Shown: piece by piece, positions 23,184-34,242 of the stretch | Position numbering within the stretch: position 1 is the stretch's first letter | Layout: each line of letters begins with the position of its first letter | Assembly (NCBI GenBank): GCA_030674185.1 | Contig: JAPXFY010000022.1 | Location: 36,211,540-36,275,539, forward strand | Reading direction: 5' to 3' | Length of the DNA stretch: 64,000 bases | Source of the DNA: Monoplex corrugatus | Lineage: Eukaryota > Mollusca > Gastropoda > Littorinimorpha > Ranellidae | Position numbers and translations under genes: made by a program | Notes under the pieces: generated by a model | What the model was told of the DNA's origin: nothing | The model's input: only the letters and a program-made list of their open reading frames with translations | Databases searched by the model: none

Positions 23184-23228
<45 letters not shown>
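23119..23228. repeat. (TG)n/(CG)n microsatellite
   Basis: TG dinucleotides interrupted by a GCGCGCGGCGTGCGTGCG stretch. The (CG)(TG) mix is Z-DNA prone by general rule. Confidence 0.95.
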
Positions 23229-23232
<4 letters not shown>

Positions 23233-23239
23233 CGCAATA

Positions 23240-23897
23240 TAACAGGAAACGAACAGTAAATTCATGTCAAGTTACATCAAAAAGATTTCTGCAGTCAATG
23301 AACAGAATGTCACAATATGTGCTATTGTTTCTGTTTAAAAGTATTGATCTACAATACCCGTTTGACATCTTTCCCTCATGTCAAATTGTTTAGGATAAAG
23401 CAGCACCTCATCAATCGTTTGAGTAATGATAAGTTTGTGTTTTTCATGGGATTTTGAGAGAAAAACCAGTCTAAAAATTGAGGAATTTGTTATTTGTTGA
23501 CTTACGTTAGGACTATTTTTCACTTTTTTCCATATAACTGGGAAAGTGGTATTATGATTCCTCACCTGTTTATGTTATTACAGGAGCTGAGAATTTCGGT
23601 ATTTTGCATTTATCATCCAAACTATGTAAACATGAATCCAAATTTGAGAGAGACAAAGATAACGAGAGGCAATCGTGTTACTCTTGTTTACAGTGTGATT
23701 ACAAAATTTTATGCTTCGAATTCTTTACTATTTCTTTTGGTCACATTGTCAATAAATTTGTGTAATATAAAGTCTAGCATGTGCGTGCGCGCGCGTGTGT
23801 ATATATGTGTGTGTGCACTGACCTGTGTATCAGAAAGAATTTCTCAGATGTTCATGGGGCACATCTAGCTATCTTTCAGCTATCGAAAGTCCGTTGT
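23240..23897. other. No gene seen
   Basis: Short open frames only (for example 23494-23868 plus). A small GCGCGCG/GTGTGTATATA patch lies at about 23780-23815. Confidence 0.5.
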
Positions 23898-24611
23898 TAG
23901 TAGTAGTAGTAGTAGTAGTAGTTGGGACTGGCTTTCAATGGCCTAGGTCTTGCGGCCTATTTACGTCCCCTCTTTCTCAACTATTTAAAAAACAGGTGTT
24001 AATGCGCATTTTCTTTTTGTTTGCACAAGCCTAATCAGGCCTTTAATCATCATAATTGAAGAAAAGTTCTTTGAATTTTGGAATTTCGTCCAAAAAATTC
24101 TTGAATTTGTTAGCATCTTGTGCAAATTTTATGGTAGTTGGAAGTTTATTCCACAAAGGGGCTACTCGATGTGAAAAACAAAATTTTCTTGTGTTAGTAC
24201 GACAGTGCTGAATTAATATCTTTCCTTCCTTGTTTCTTGTGATATTACATTGTGAAACAGAAAAGAGTGAGTCAACACAAATATTATCAACTCCATTAAA
24301 TATCTTATACGTTTGAATAAGGTCACCTCTTGTCCTTCTGCCTTTAAGTGAGTGTAATTTCAAATACGGTACTTCAATCGTTCTGTGTAAGATTTATCTT
24401 TGCATTCTTTTAATAGCTTTGTTGCACGTCTTTGTACTCTTTCTATTTGCATTGACTGTCTTTTCAAGGATGGACACCATATTGCATTTGCATATTCCAA
24501 ATGTGGTCTAACAAAAGATTTATATAGTCTTAGAAGTATATCTTTATCTAAGTAAGAAAAGCTCCTAATAACTCCCAACATTTGATTTGCTTTATTAACT
24601 ATTTTACCAAT

Positions 24612-24844
24612 ACTACTTAGAATCCCACGCTTCCGCAACAAAACTCTTGGTGAACGTGCTTTTTCTTATCAGGCCCCCTCTATTTGGAACAAACTTCCTT
24701 TTCCTCTCCGCTCTACCTGTACCCTTTCTTCGTTTAAGTCCAGTCTAAAAACCACTCTTTTTAAATCCTAGCCTGTAGTTCTGTACTCTTACTTCAGCTG
24801 CCACCTTGAAATCTGTGCCCGTGCGCGTGTGTGTGTGTGTGTGC

Positions 24845-24881
<37 letters not shown>

Positions 24882-25020
24882 GGTGTGTGTGTGTGGTGTG
24901 TGTGTGTGTGTGTGCGTGTGCGTGTTGTGTGTGCGTGTGTGTGTGTGTGTGTTTACTGTAAGCGCTTAGGGCTTTTTTAGATTAAGCGCCATAAATGTTC
25001 ACTATTATTATTATTATTAA
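24612..25020 (+). mobile_element. L2-like LINE 3' end nested in CR1 copy 1
   Basis: Plus strand: LSYQAPSIWNKLPF-type end of an L2/CR1-group reverse transcriptase, a GT-rich stretch (24826-24952), then TAAGCGCTTAGGGC, TTAAGCGCCATAAATG and (TTA)n. CR1 copy 2 reads straight through this point (TTACCAATATGTAAATCG at about 59974-59992), so the insert boundaries are visible. No clear target-site duplication beyond a few bases. Confidence 0.85.
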
Positions 25021-25856
25021 TATGTAAATCGAAGGACAACATGCTGTCGAAAGTTACTCCAAAGTCCTTTTCCTCTTTCAGGATTTTTATCTGCTTTATG
25101 CTGTCATTTTGTCTCATATAATATGTGTGTTCTTGGTTGGTTTTACCAATATGTAGAACACCACACTTAGAAATATTGAAATATAGTTTCCATACATCTG
25201 ACCAATCTTGGAGTTTATATATATCATTTTGTAAACCCGCGAATTGAGATGTGTTGTCAGATAGTTTTGTATCATCTGCAAATATTTTGCAGGTGCTATT
25301 TAGTGATATTGGCAAGTCATTTATAAACACTGTGAATAGTATTGGGCCCAGGAGAGGTACCCTGAGGTATTCCACTTAAAACCTTAGCTTTATTAGATCT
25401 TTCACCACCTACTCTCACATGCTGTACTCGAACTTTCAAAAAACCTTGTATCCTGTTTAATAGTTTGCCAGATATACCATAAGCAGACAATTTGACTAGT
25501 AACCTTTCATGAGGCACAGTATCAAAGGCCTTCTTAAAATCTAAATATACAACATCAACATTATGACCATCATCTATTCTTTTTGTCATATCTTCTACTA
25601 CTTCAAGTAATTGCGTTACACAGGATCGCTTTTTATGAAACCCGTGCTGACATTTTGCATACAATTCATTATCCATAAAGTGAGTTACTATAGAATCTCT
25701 AATTATGCTTTCTAACACTTTACATATCACACAAGTCAGACTGATTGATCTATAGTTTCCTGGATCTGCTTTAGAACCCTTTTTAAACAAGGTTGTTATT
25801 TCAGCTGTCTTCCAGTCTTGTGGTAGGGTACCTGATTCTAATGTCTTATTGAACAT
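24977..25856 (-). pseudogene. CR1 copy 1 reverse transcriptase, two overlapping frames
   Basis: Motifs: [50 protein letters not shown] with a frameshift, [14 protein letters not shown] and [13 protein letters not shown]. The frame breaks at the GTSPGP box and the C-terminus is split by the L2-like insert. Confidence 0.85.
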
Positions 25857-26103
25857 AGTGGAACTGATAGTTCATCACCTAGTTCTTTTAAAACTTTTGA
25901 AGGAATATGGTCAGGTCCCTGTGCTTTATTTGGGTTTAAGTTAACAAATTTATCACTTACTGCTTTTGGGGTAACTCTTACCTCTGACAAGAATACACCA
26001 TTTGAATATGCACATTCAGCCAGTAAGGGTATATTTGTTACATCTTCACGTGTAAAAACACTAGCAAAGAAGTCATTTAGAGTTTCTGCTTTTTCCTTAT
26101 CAT

Positions 26104-27252
26104 TTATCCATCTGGTTTAATTAGAGCACCTACATCTGTATTGATTTTTAACTTATTTTGGACATACTTCCAAAATAATTTAGGATTATCTTTACTATCT
26201 TTAGCAACCTTTTTTTCATATTCCCTGTTTGTTACCTTTAACAGTTTTGTGCATTTATTTCTTTCCTGTATGTAATTCATATAATTCACTCCTGATTTAG
26301 TACTCAAGTATCTTTTAAATAATTTGTACTTCTTTTTAATGCTTCTCATAGCTTTTTTATTCATCCAAATTGGGGTATATTTCTTCCTAGCATTTTTCCT
26401 TATTTTGGGGATACACTTCTCCATTCCTTCATATATAGTATTCTTTATATACTTCCAGGTTTCCTCTATGTCCATATCTGATATAACCTTCCAATCATGT
26501 TCAACTATCATACTTCTTAATTTAGAGTAGTCCCCCCGATTCAAATTATAAATAAATTCTACTTGATCTGTAACTTTAAGCTTTTCCAAATTTAAATGAA
26601 ATGATAAGACGTCATGGTCACTTTTACCCACTGGATCGAGATGTACAACTTCTGAAATAAATGTGTCATCGTTAACTAAAACCCAGTCATCAAGAGTTGG
26701 GTTTTGCCCTGGTCTTCTTCTTGTTGGTTTAGTCACCTTTTGAATTAAGAATGAATCCTGCACCTGTCTCATGATCTCATTTCCTTTTATCCCGGACCAT
26801 TTTCCATCCCAGTGAACATTAGGATAATTGAAATCGCCCATAATGCATATCTTATCATATTTTAACATTTTGTCTGATTTTAAGACTTCAAATAGTTTAT
26901 CATTATTCTCTACGGTACTGGTGTTAGGATTTCTATACACACATCCAATCAACACTTTACCATTACACACACAATCAAAAGTACACCACACACTTTCTTG
27001 ATACTTATACTCATCAAATTGATCACACTCTCGAGCATTCAGTTGTTTATCGACATATACGGCTACACCTCGCTGGTGATCCCTATTAATGAACATGTCA
27101 AAATTAGGGATGCAAAACTCTTTCTCACAAAAATTTTGTAAATTCTTAGGTATTAATTCAGTTAATGCAATTACACTAGGATGAATATTATCAGTCCTAG
27201 AAAATAACTCTTCTTTTTTATTCAAGAAACCATCAACATTAGAATATAACAC
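26104..27252 (-). pseudogene. CR1 copy 1 endonuclease (start of ORF2)
   Basis: An apurinic-type endonuclease, the domain that nicks the target. Starts [17 protein letters not shown]; contains [36 protein letters not shown] with the catalytic GDFN box intact, and [10 protein letters not shown]. Beyond residue 280 a connecting region leads towards the reverse transcriptase. The frame ends at GALIKPDG because of a small deletion: copy 2 continues in frame with [11 protein letters not shown]. Confidence 0.85.
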
Positions 27253-27306
27253 CTGGAAAAAATCTGAACTTTTGTTATTTACACTATGTACATGTTTGCC
27301 TTGTAG

Positions 27307-28163
27307 TCAATTGCCAGAAGAACCGGTTCTAGGGGTGGCCTCAGCGCCCTCAACAGCGTGTGATTGGGTTTTTGAGCCTGGTTTAAGTGTTACTATTTTC
27401 CAGTTTCTAATAGCCAAGTTTAGTTCTCCTGCTTCAGTTCTCCTTTGTTTCTCTTCTCTCAACGTTTTGTGTTTGTCTCGCTGGTTTTTCTTGAGGTCGT
27501 GGTTTACATAAATCTTTGTATCTCTGGGAGATTTATCTTTGTTCAGTTGGGGAGCTTTTTTCATAATTTCTTTTTTCTTTTCCTCCCCTCTCACTGTCAC
27601 CCTGAGCATTCTTGGTCTATGACCCCCTTCTTTCCCCAGCCTTATGGGCTCTACCAGGTCATCTTCTTCTAGATCGACTATCTTCCTTATCACTGTTTTA
27701 GCAGCCTCCAGGTCATCTTTCCTTTTTTCTTCATTGTCCGTTTTTTTGCTCTCTTTTAGATTGACGATAACCAGATTCTTTTTCCTTTTTTCTATCTCTA
27801 GTCTTTCCTCCATCATCTCCTCCAGTTTTCTGTCCACCACCTCCTCAGTCCTCTCTTCCAGCTTTTCTCCCATGTTTTTTCCATTCTCTGTATCCTGACA
27901 CTAAGTGAGTGGACTAAAGGAATAAGATCCAGAAGTTTGTCTAGTCTACCATCCTGCTTTGACTGGATTTCTTTTTGTTCATCCATGCAGGGCTGGCAGA
28001 CCCACTGCAGGTTTGTCTGCAAGGGGTAGGAAAGAGTATCGAAAATATCTCCAGTCAGGCCAGTACACCTAAAATGGCTCCAGTTCTTGCATACGAAGCA
28101 TTCTATGCAGTCTTCTTCTTCTACTACTACATTGTCGCAGTAGGTGCACTGCCACGCAGACAT
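27307..28163 (-). pseudogene. CR1 copy 1 ORF1, PHD-like finger plus coiled coil, frameshifted
   Basis: The first part (28163-27813) has CTYC, CIECFVCKNWSHFRC and WVCQPC: a Cys4-His-Cys3 PHD arrangement as known from CR1-clade ORF1 proteins. The second frame (27873-27307) is Glu/Lys-rich (EEMMEERLEIEKRKKNLVIV) and basic towards the end, consistent with a coiled-coil RNA-binding ORF1. The frames overlap at 27813-27873, so one indel separates them. An open frame continues upstream of the first ATG with PSRPTGTFEKRRSRRQI. Confidence 0.75.
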
Positions 28164-28654
28164 AGATTTAATCTGTCTACGGCTACGCCTCTTCTCAAAT
28201 GTGCCAGTAGGCCTAGAGGGAGTACTGACGCTCGACTTACCGTACCCGAATTGGCAGTCGAATTTCTTGTTGAGCTGACCGATTTTCGTTCATTGGCACT
28301 ATTAGAACTACCATTTTTTTTCACAACTTTCTTTCTTTCCATGCTCAGAACATCAATAGAATGCAAAATAAGATGAAAACTTTATATTACCTTACCTTGA
28401 AACACTTCACTGACCACAGTAACAAGATTTAGAAAAGTGCTCAGAACACAGGAAAAAACGAAAGTGCAATTGCGCGAATGTGATTAAATCAAAGTATGAA
28501 TCAAATTTCAAGAATTTTTATCACATAGTACAAAAAAATATGCACTGAGCAGTTACTCTTATATTATACACCAATCTGTGTGAGTTACTGACAAATAATC
28601 ATTGAGCGACGGCACATTTTCCTAATTTTTTTTAGATTTTTTACGGAATTTAAG

Positions 28655-30290
28655 AAAAAGCCGGCCATCTTGACACATGCACTAACACCTCTTGTTGGAC
28701 GTAGGCCTTTCTCAGTTGCTTCCATTCACTTCGTTCCAGCACTTTTCCTCTCCAGTTCATGTCAAATCCATCCAGGTCGTCTCTCCAGCTATTTTTTTGT
28801 CTTCCTTTTTGCGATACTGCGAGCGCCGTCTCTTGGTATCCAGAACGTGGTTTTTGTTGTCCAACGATTTCCATTCTCTGGGTGAGATGTCCTGCCCAGT
28901 TCCATTTCAGTTTGTTGATGGTTTCCAGGATGTCTCGCACTTTTTTTATTTTTCTGATCCATGGAGCCGTTTTGTGATCTTTCCAGGTGATACCAAGCAT
29001 GATTCTTGCATGTGCTCGCTGCATGGTTCTTAGTTCCAAAGCGAAGTTTTTCGTTAGAGTCCACGTTTCTGCATTGTTGGTGACTGTGGGCAGAATGCGT
29101 TGGTCGTAGACTTTTAGTTTCAAGAGGAGTTGGAATTTTGTCATTCTTGAAAACTGAACTTGCTCTTCCAAACGCTTGCCAGCTAAAGGTTATCCTGCAT
29201 TTGATTTCTTCCTCTTTGAGGAGGATTGTGCTGAGATGCGTTGGCCTAAGTAGATGTAGTGGTTGACCCTTTCTTGCTCTTCATTTTTTATCTTTATTTT
29301 TCCGCCTAGGTCTTAGATGTAGTTGTTGACCATAACTTTTGTTTTCTTCAAGTTTACTGTGAGTCCTACATTTTTACTGCATTCATTTATTTCTTCAGCA
29401 TATTTTGCATTTGCTTGAGCTCTCCGCAAGGACGATAATGTCGTCAGCAAACCTGAGGTGACCGAGATATTCTCCGTCTATTCTAATGCCTTTTTCAGAC
29501 CAGTCAAGATTACGAAAGACCATTTCGAGGCAAGCTGTCAACAATTTAGGGGAGCATGTGTCTCCCTGTCTTACTCCTTTCTCCAGGTTGAATGGCTCCG
29601 AGTCTTTGTGTAGCCGGATAAACGATTCGGCAAATCTGTAGATATGCTGAAGGACGTTTACATTTTCGGGATCAACGCCCTGTTGTCTGACTGCTTCAGT
29701 GACTTTGCAAATCTCTACAAAATCGAAAGCTTTGAGGTAGTCAACAAGCCCTATGACAAAGGGTTTTTGATATTCATTGCATTTTTCAATTAGCCTACTT
29801 GGCCAGTAGTGTGAAGGTGGCCGTTTGATGAGAAGTCTTTCCTGAGACCGGAGACTCTGTTCATGTTGGTGAAAATCTTGTAGACACAACTTAGGAAGCG
29901 GTAATTGGATGGGTCTTTTGGATTACCTTTCTTGTGAGGGAAAATTATTATTGCCTGATTCCAGTCTTCAAGCATTTTGCTTTGTTTCAGGTATTTGTTG
30001 AAAAGTTTAGCAAGCTTGCCCTTGATAACATCATAAGCTTCCTTGAGGAGATCGATGCTAATGGTGTCTGGACTGGGTGCTTTTCTTTTCTTTGATTGTT
30101 TGACCGCGAGTTCCACCTCCCATGTATACCCAGTCATGTGCATGGGGCACATACATGGTTGAATATACATGGTTGAATCTTTTTTAGCCAGATTTGGATC
30201 ATAAGTCTCATCTGTTCCCAAGACCCATTTTGCCAATTGATCTTGTTCATCTTGCCTGTAGAATGAATGAAGAGAAATGATGAGTATAGG
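28655..30290 (-). mobile_element. RTE-type LINE fragment, 5'-truncated
   Basis: The minus strand reads a reverse transcriptase in pieces: VKQSKKRKAPSPDTISIDLL and WNQAIIIFPHKKGNPKDPSN (30110-29920), VDYLKAFDFVEICKV and GVRQGDTCSPKLLTACLE, then LGHLRFADDIIVLAE (29889-29395), and the C-terminal NAETWTLTK and LKWNWAGHLTQRM region (29171-28650). The FADDI box and WAGH tail are typical of the RTE group. Frameshifts near 29880 and 29200-29390 kill it. It begins at a (CA)n tract and has no endonuclease. Confidence 0.8.
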
Positions 30291-30292
30291 AA

Positions 30293-30296
<4 letters not shown>

Positions 30297-30383
<87 letters not shown>

Positions 30384-30390
30384 GCGCACG
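30297..30390. repeat. (CA)n microsatellite
   Basis: About 42 CA units then CGCGCGCACGCG, located at the 5' edge of the RTE fragment. Confidence 0.97.
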
Positions 30391-30506
30391 CGTTCACACA
30401 AGGCCTTACTTCTCTCAAATCACAACTAAGTTGGTGATTTTTTTTTTACATCAAAAAGAAAGACTGAAATAATTCTAACAAACAAACACGGAAACATGTA
30501 ATAAAA

Positions 30507-30658
30507 TAGACAACAGCAGAAGGGCATCCAGGAGTCATGACCTGGATGTGGCCCGGCCCCCCGAGAGTGTAAGGAATTCAGGGCCGAAACACTTGTCTAA
30601 AGGGGGTTACTTCTCTGAAGACCTTCTGTTGTCTAGCTCTCCCTAGAGTTTCTTTCTA
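30507..30658 (+). repeat. RLE element terminal repeat R, upstream copy
   Basis: 152 bp. Pairable segments: TAGACAACAG (30507-30516) with CTGTTGTCTA (30626-30635), or its first seven bases with TTGTCTA (30593-30599); CATCCAGG with CCTGGATG (30525-30532 and 30541-30548); GGCCC with GGGCC (30550-30554 and 30581-30585); CTCT with AGAG near the 3' end. Confidence 0.95.
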
Positions 30659-30895
30659 CCTGCACATGGTCAGTCCATTGACTTCCGGGAATAGTTCGGA
30701 GGACATTCGGGAAAGACCGAAGGACACTGGGAAAGACTAGATCTGCAGGCTTTGTGGGTTGGCTTCCCACCTTGCCTTTGATAACATGCCACGAGTTTTC
30801 CAAATGAAAGATGCTCCCAGGATTCACCGAAAGGGGGAGAGAATGATGAATCCATCGGCACTGACTCCATCACGACTGGAAACGCACAACGGACC

Positions 30896-33799
30896 ATGAT
30901 TGATGACCAGTTGGAATTTCCGTGTGCGTGTGGAAGGAGATTCACCACCAAACGCGGCATGAAGATCCACAGGACAAAAATGGGCTGTTTGAAGACACAT
31001 ACGAACCAGCAGCAGCGCACTGCGATAGCAGGTGAGACGTTGGATGACCAAGGCCAGGAATTAAACCATAGTGCCAAGGACATCCACGCTGACGGTTCTG
31101 ATGCGGATTTTGCACAAGCTCTTAACGCCAAACGTGGAAAACTCAATTTGCCGCCTGCCGGTGCAAAAGAACAATGGGAGAAATTAGATGAGGAACTTGT
31201 CCTTAAGCTGAATGCGCTAATAGGGAACAGTACGCTGGAACACAAACTTGACACATACGGAGACATCATATACTCTATCTGCAGGGACACTTATGGAGTG
31301 AAGCAGCCAAAGACAAAAACGCCTCCCCAGAAATCCAGAAGACAGCAACAGATGGAGAGCATCCGGAGGGAGAAAAGGAAGCTTAAAAAGCGAATGAAAA
31401 CTGCCTCAGAATTCGAGAAGCAAGGGCTCCTGGAACTCTGGAAAGATCTGAAGGCCAAACACAATGCTCTCAGCAAAGTGGAATCAGCAAGGCGAAGAAA
31501 GAGCAAAAAGAAGAAGACTCAAGATCGTTTCTTCAAAGATCCCTTTGACTTTGCAAGAAAGCTGTTTGAACAACCCAAATCAGGGACTCTCACAGTGGGC
31601 AAGGAAACCCTAGAGCAGCATCTCAGGGAAACATATTCCGATTCTCAGCGCGAGGCACCACTTGAAATCCAAAATCTGGTTTGGCCTGCAGCGCCAGAAG
31701 GAAAATTCAATAACAAACCACCAACACTGGATGAAGTGAAGAACGTAGTAAAAAAAGCCAGAGCCAAGTCAGCACCTGGACCAAACGGAATACCATACCT
31801 GCTCTACAAGAAATGCCCAAAAGTGCTCGAGTGGCTCCACAAGATGATTCGATCAGCATGGAGGAACCAGAAGATCAGCGACCAATGGATGAGAGCTGAA
31901 GGAGTGTACATTCCGAAGGAGCAGAACTCCAGCAGCATCAATCAGTTCAGGCCAATATCACTTCTGAACGTCGAGGGGAAAATCTTCTTCTCTGTTATGG
32001 CAGCAAGATTGACAAAATACCTGACTGAAAACAAGTATCTGGATATGTCAGTCCAAAAGGGAGGCATACCAGGAATGCCTGGATGCTTGGAACATGCCAC
32101 GTTGATTTGGGATGCCATCCAAAAAGCAAGAACAGAGAAGAGAGACATTGACGTAGTTTGGCTTGATCTGGCGAATGCATATGGATCAGTTCCACACGAT
32201 ATGATCCAGCTGGCTCTTGAAATGTATCACATCCCAGAAAACATCCGAACAATGCTGAGGAAGTATTTCCAAGGGTTCTCAATGCGGTTCTCTACCAAAG
32301 AATACACCACGGACTGGATAGACCTAGAGGTGGGCATTGCAATGGGCTGTGCAATCTCTCCCATACTGTTCGTGTTGGCAATGGAAGTCATCTTGAAAGC
32401 TGCAATGAAGAGTTCAGGTCCAGTGAATCTGGGAGATGGATACCAGATGCCTCCTCTGAAAGCTTTCATGGATGACACAACAGTCTTGTCCACGGATGAG
32501 GAAGAGACACACCAAATCTTAAAGCAGCTGGATGAGCTGGTGGCCTCTTCAAGAATGAGGTTCAAACCTAAGAAATCCCGAAGTCTCTCACTGCGAAAAG
32601 GAAAAGTGGCAGATTCAGTCAAATTCATGGTAGCCAACCAAGCCATCCCCACTGTCACAGAAGAGCCAGTAAAAAGTCTCGGAAGATGGTATGATGACTC
32701 CCTGAAAGACACACAAAGGGGATGTGAAACCAAGCAAACAGCAGAAGAAGGCCTGAAGAAAATAGATAACTGCGGACTGCCAGGCAAATACAAAGTCTGG
32801 TGTCTACAGTTCATGCTGATACCAAAGCTGCTGTGGCCACTGCTAATCTATGACATTTGCACCAGCACAGTCGAAGCAATGGAAGCCAAAATCAACAAAT
32901 ACACAAGAAAATGGCTCGGTGTCCCACCTGGTCTCACTGATGTTGCATTCTACTGTCGTCAAGCAATGCTGAAGCTACCTCTGAAATCCATAGTGGAGGA
33001 ATACAAAGTTGGAATAGCAAGACTGTTGAGCATGCTGGAGGAATCGGAGGACAATATCGTGAGAGCAGTTCATCCAAAGCTGAGAACTGGCAGAAAGTGG
33101 AAAGTCCAAGAGGCTGTAAACAATGCCAAGAGAAACCTCAGCATCAAAGAAATAATTGGACACACGCAAACCAACAGACAGGGACTGGGAGCAACAAAAA
33201 TGCAGTGGTGGTCCAAAGCCAAAGGGAAGGAAAAAAGAGACATGATCATACAGGAGTTGAAGGAAGAAGAAGATGTCAAAAGAGTGCAGAAGGCAGTCCA
33301 GCAAGGTCAACAGGGGCAATGGACAACATGGGACAGTGCACTCCAAAGAAGTCTCAGCTGGAACGATATGTGGCACATGGCTCCTCTAAGGATAAGCTTC
33401 CTCCTCAGATCTGTATATGACCTGCTCCCCTCGAATGCAAACTTAGTGAAATGGGGGAAAGCAGACGACCCAGCATGTCCGCTCTGTCAGAAGAAACAAA
33501 CAGTGGAACATGTCCTAAGCTCTTGCAAAGTAGCGCTAGCCCAAGGAAGGTATACATGGAGGCACAACCAAGTTCTGAAAGTGATCACAGATGTGGTTAG
33601 CGAAAAAACCATGACCCCAAACGCACCAATTGCTATGACAACGTTCTACAAAGCAGGAGGGAAACAGGTCTGGCCCGAAAGTGCTATGACAACCAGCACA
33701 TTGCCAAAGGTCTTCTGGATGGAGCAGTCGACTGGGAGTGTACAGCAGACCTCCCAGAGTGGAGAAATTACCCAGATGTCATCAGCAAGACAGGCATGA
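30896..33799 (+). CDS. RLE element polyprotein: zinc finger and reverse transcriptase, 967 codons
   Basis: N-terminal DNA-binding finger of the R2/NeSL type at residues about 9-31 (Cys-Ala-Cys, RRFTTKRGMKIH, Cys after MG). Then a basic segment (KSRRQQQMESIRREKRKLKK), RT motifs FRPISLLNVEGK, catalytic Asp in VVWLDLANAYGSVPHDM (about residue 425), GIAMGCAISPILF and FMDD (about residue 522), and the knuckle CPLCQKKQTVEHVLSSC at about residue 860. The final 30 residues (KVFWMEQSTGS onward) come from a one-base deletion. The frame is open upstream to 30785 without an ATG, so a non-AUG or upstream start is possible. Expected role: nick a specific target and reverse-transcribe element RNA there. Confidence 0.88.
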   Translation: MIDDQLEFPCACGRRFTTKRGMKIHRTKMGCLKTHTNQQQRTAIAGETLDDQGQELNHSAKDIHADGSDADFAQALNAKRGKLNLPPAGAKEQWEKLDEELVLKLNALIGNSTLEHKLDTYGDIIYSICRDTYGVKQPKTKTPPQKSRRQQQMESIRREKRKLKKRMKTASEFEKQGLLELWKDLKAKHNALSKVESARRRKSKKKKTQDRFFKDPFDFARKLFEQPKSGTLTVGKETLEQHLRETYSDSQREAPLEIQNLVWPAAPEGKFNNKPPTLDEVKNVVKKARAKSAPGPNGIPYLLYKKCPKVLEWLHKMIRSAWRNQKISDQWMRAEGVYIPKEQNSSSINQFRPISLLNVEGKIFFSVMAARLTKYLTENKYLDMSVQKGGIPGMPGCLEHATLIWDAIQKARTEKRDIDVVWLDLANAYGSVPHDMIQLALEMYHIPENIRTMLRKYFQGFSMRFSTKEYTTDWIDLEVGIAMGCAISPILFVLAMEVILKAAMKSSGPVNLGDGYQMPPLKAFMDDTTVLSTDEEETHQILKQLDELVASSRMRFKPKKSRSLSLRKGKVADSVKFMVANQAIPTVTEEPVKSLGRWYDDSLKDTQRGCETKQTAEEGLKKIDNCGLPGKYKVWCLQFMLIPKLLWPLLIYDICTSTVEAMEAKINKYTRKWLGVPPGLTDVAFYCRQAMLKLPLKSIVEEYKVGIARLLSMLEESEDNIVRAVHPKLRTGRKWKVQEAVNNAKRNLSIKEIIGHTQTNRQGLGATKMQWWSKAKGKEKRDMIIQELKEEEDVKRVQKAVQQGQQGQWTTWDSALQRSLSWNDMWHMAPLRISFLLRSVYDLLPSNANLVKWGKADDPACPLCQKKQTVEHVLSSCKVALAQGRYTWRHNQVLKVITDVVSEKTMTPNAPIAMTTFYKAGGKQVWPESAMTTSTLPKVFWMEQSTGSVQQTSQSGEITQMSSARQA

Positions 33800-34143
33800 G
33801 ACCAGACATCGCTCTCCACTCTGACTCCTCGAAACAAGTGATTCTGATAGAACTCACTGTGCCATACGAAAGCAGAATGGAAGAAGCACATATCTACAAG
33901 ACCGAAAAATACGCCGGTCTTGCCAGCACCCTGAAGAAAGCAGGTCTGCGGGTCAAAATCTTCGCCATAGAGGTCGGGGCAAGAGGGTTTGTGGGCACCT
34001 CCGCTTATGATCTCATGAAACAACTCGCCATTTCTGGGAAGAAGAGGACTAGAGCCCTTAAAGCGATGGCAGAGGCAGCAGAAAGGAGCTCAAGCTGGAT
34101 CTGGGCAAGGAGGAACCAAAAAAGTGAACTTCATAAGGATTAA
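33796..34143 (+). pseudogene. RLE element endonuclease domain, displaced frame
   Basis: Restriction-like endonuclease of the R2 group: RPDIALHSDS, then VILIELTVPYES (acidic and polar residues of a PD-(D/E)XK-like core) and HIYKTEKYAGL. It continues through FAIEVGARGFVGTSAYDLMK. The true reading frame joins the upstream ORF once the base missing near 33706-33711 is accounted for. Assignment to the RLE fold is from motif order and the preceding CCHC knuckle. Confidence 0.8.
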
Positions 34144-34163
34144 ATTCCCTACAGATGATGTGT

Positions 34164-34242
34164 GCCCCGTTAGCACATTGGTAAAACCGCGTACCGCAGT
34201 TCTGAAGCGCAGAATCGCCCAGGTTCGATCCCCGGCGTGGGG
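34164..34242 (+). other. tRNA-like module of the RLE element, best preserved copy
   Basis: 79 nt. Box A TAGCACATTGG, box B GGTTCGATCCC, and CCCCGT at the start can pair with GTGGGG at the end with two G-U pairs. The anticodon arm is weak. The A-run begins immediately after it, so the element RNA ends like a tRNA-derived SINE. It probably derives from a tRNA or SINE captured by the LINE. Confidence 0.8.

Larger units (their letters stand above)
23898..28450 (-). mobile_element. CR1-type LINE, copy 1, near full length with an internal L2-like insertion
   Basis: Minus strand, 5' to 3': ORF1 with a PHD-like finger (28163-27813), a coiled-coil and basic ORF1 remainder (27873-27307), ORF2 endonuclease (27252-26104), reverse transcriptase (25856-24977), an L2-like insertion (25020-24612), the end of ORF2 (24641-24043) and a 3' tail of (TAC)n, seen as TAGTAG at 23898-23922. 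Several frameshifts and small deletions against the copy at 59286-62620 (for example around 26105 and 25860) show that ORF2 is broken. The 5' boundary is uncertain, somewhere between 28370 and 28650. Confidence 0.9.

Noticed and set aside
30507..30658. Hammerhead ribozyme in the terminal repeat
   Set aside because: GAAAC-ACTT-GTC looks like the 3' half of a core, but no CUGANGA lies at the right place; the nearest, CTGGATG, does not fit.
34164..34242. Functional tRNA gene
   Set aside because: Boxes A and B are good, but the anticodon and T stems are poor and it is always linked to the RLE element's tail.
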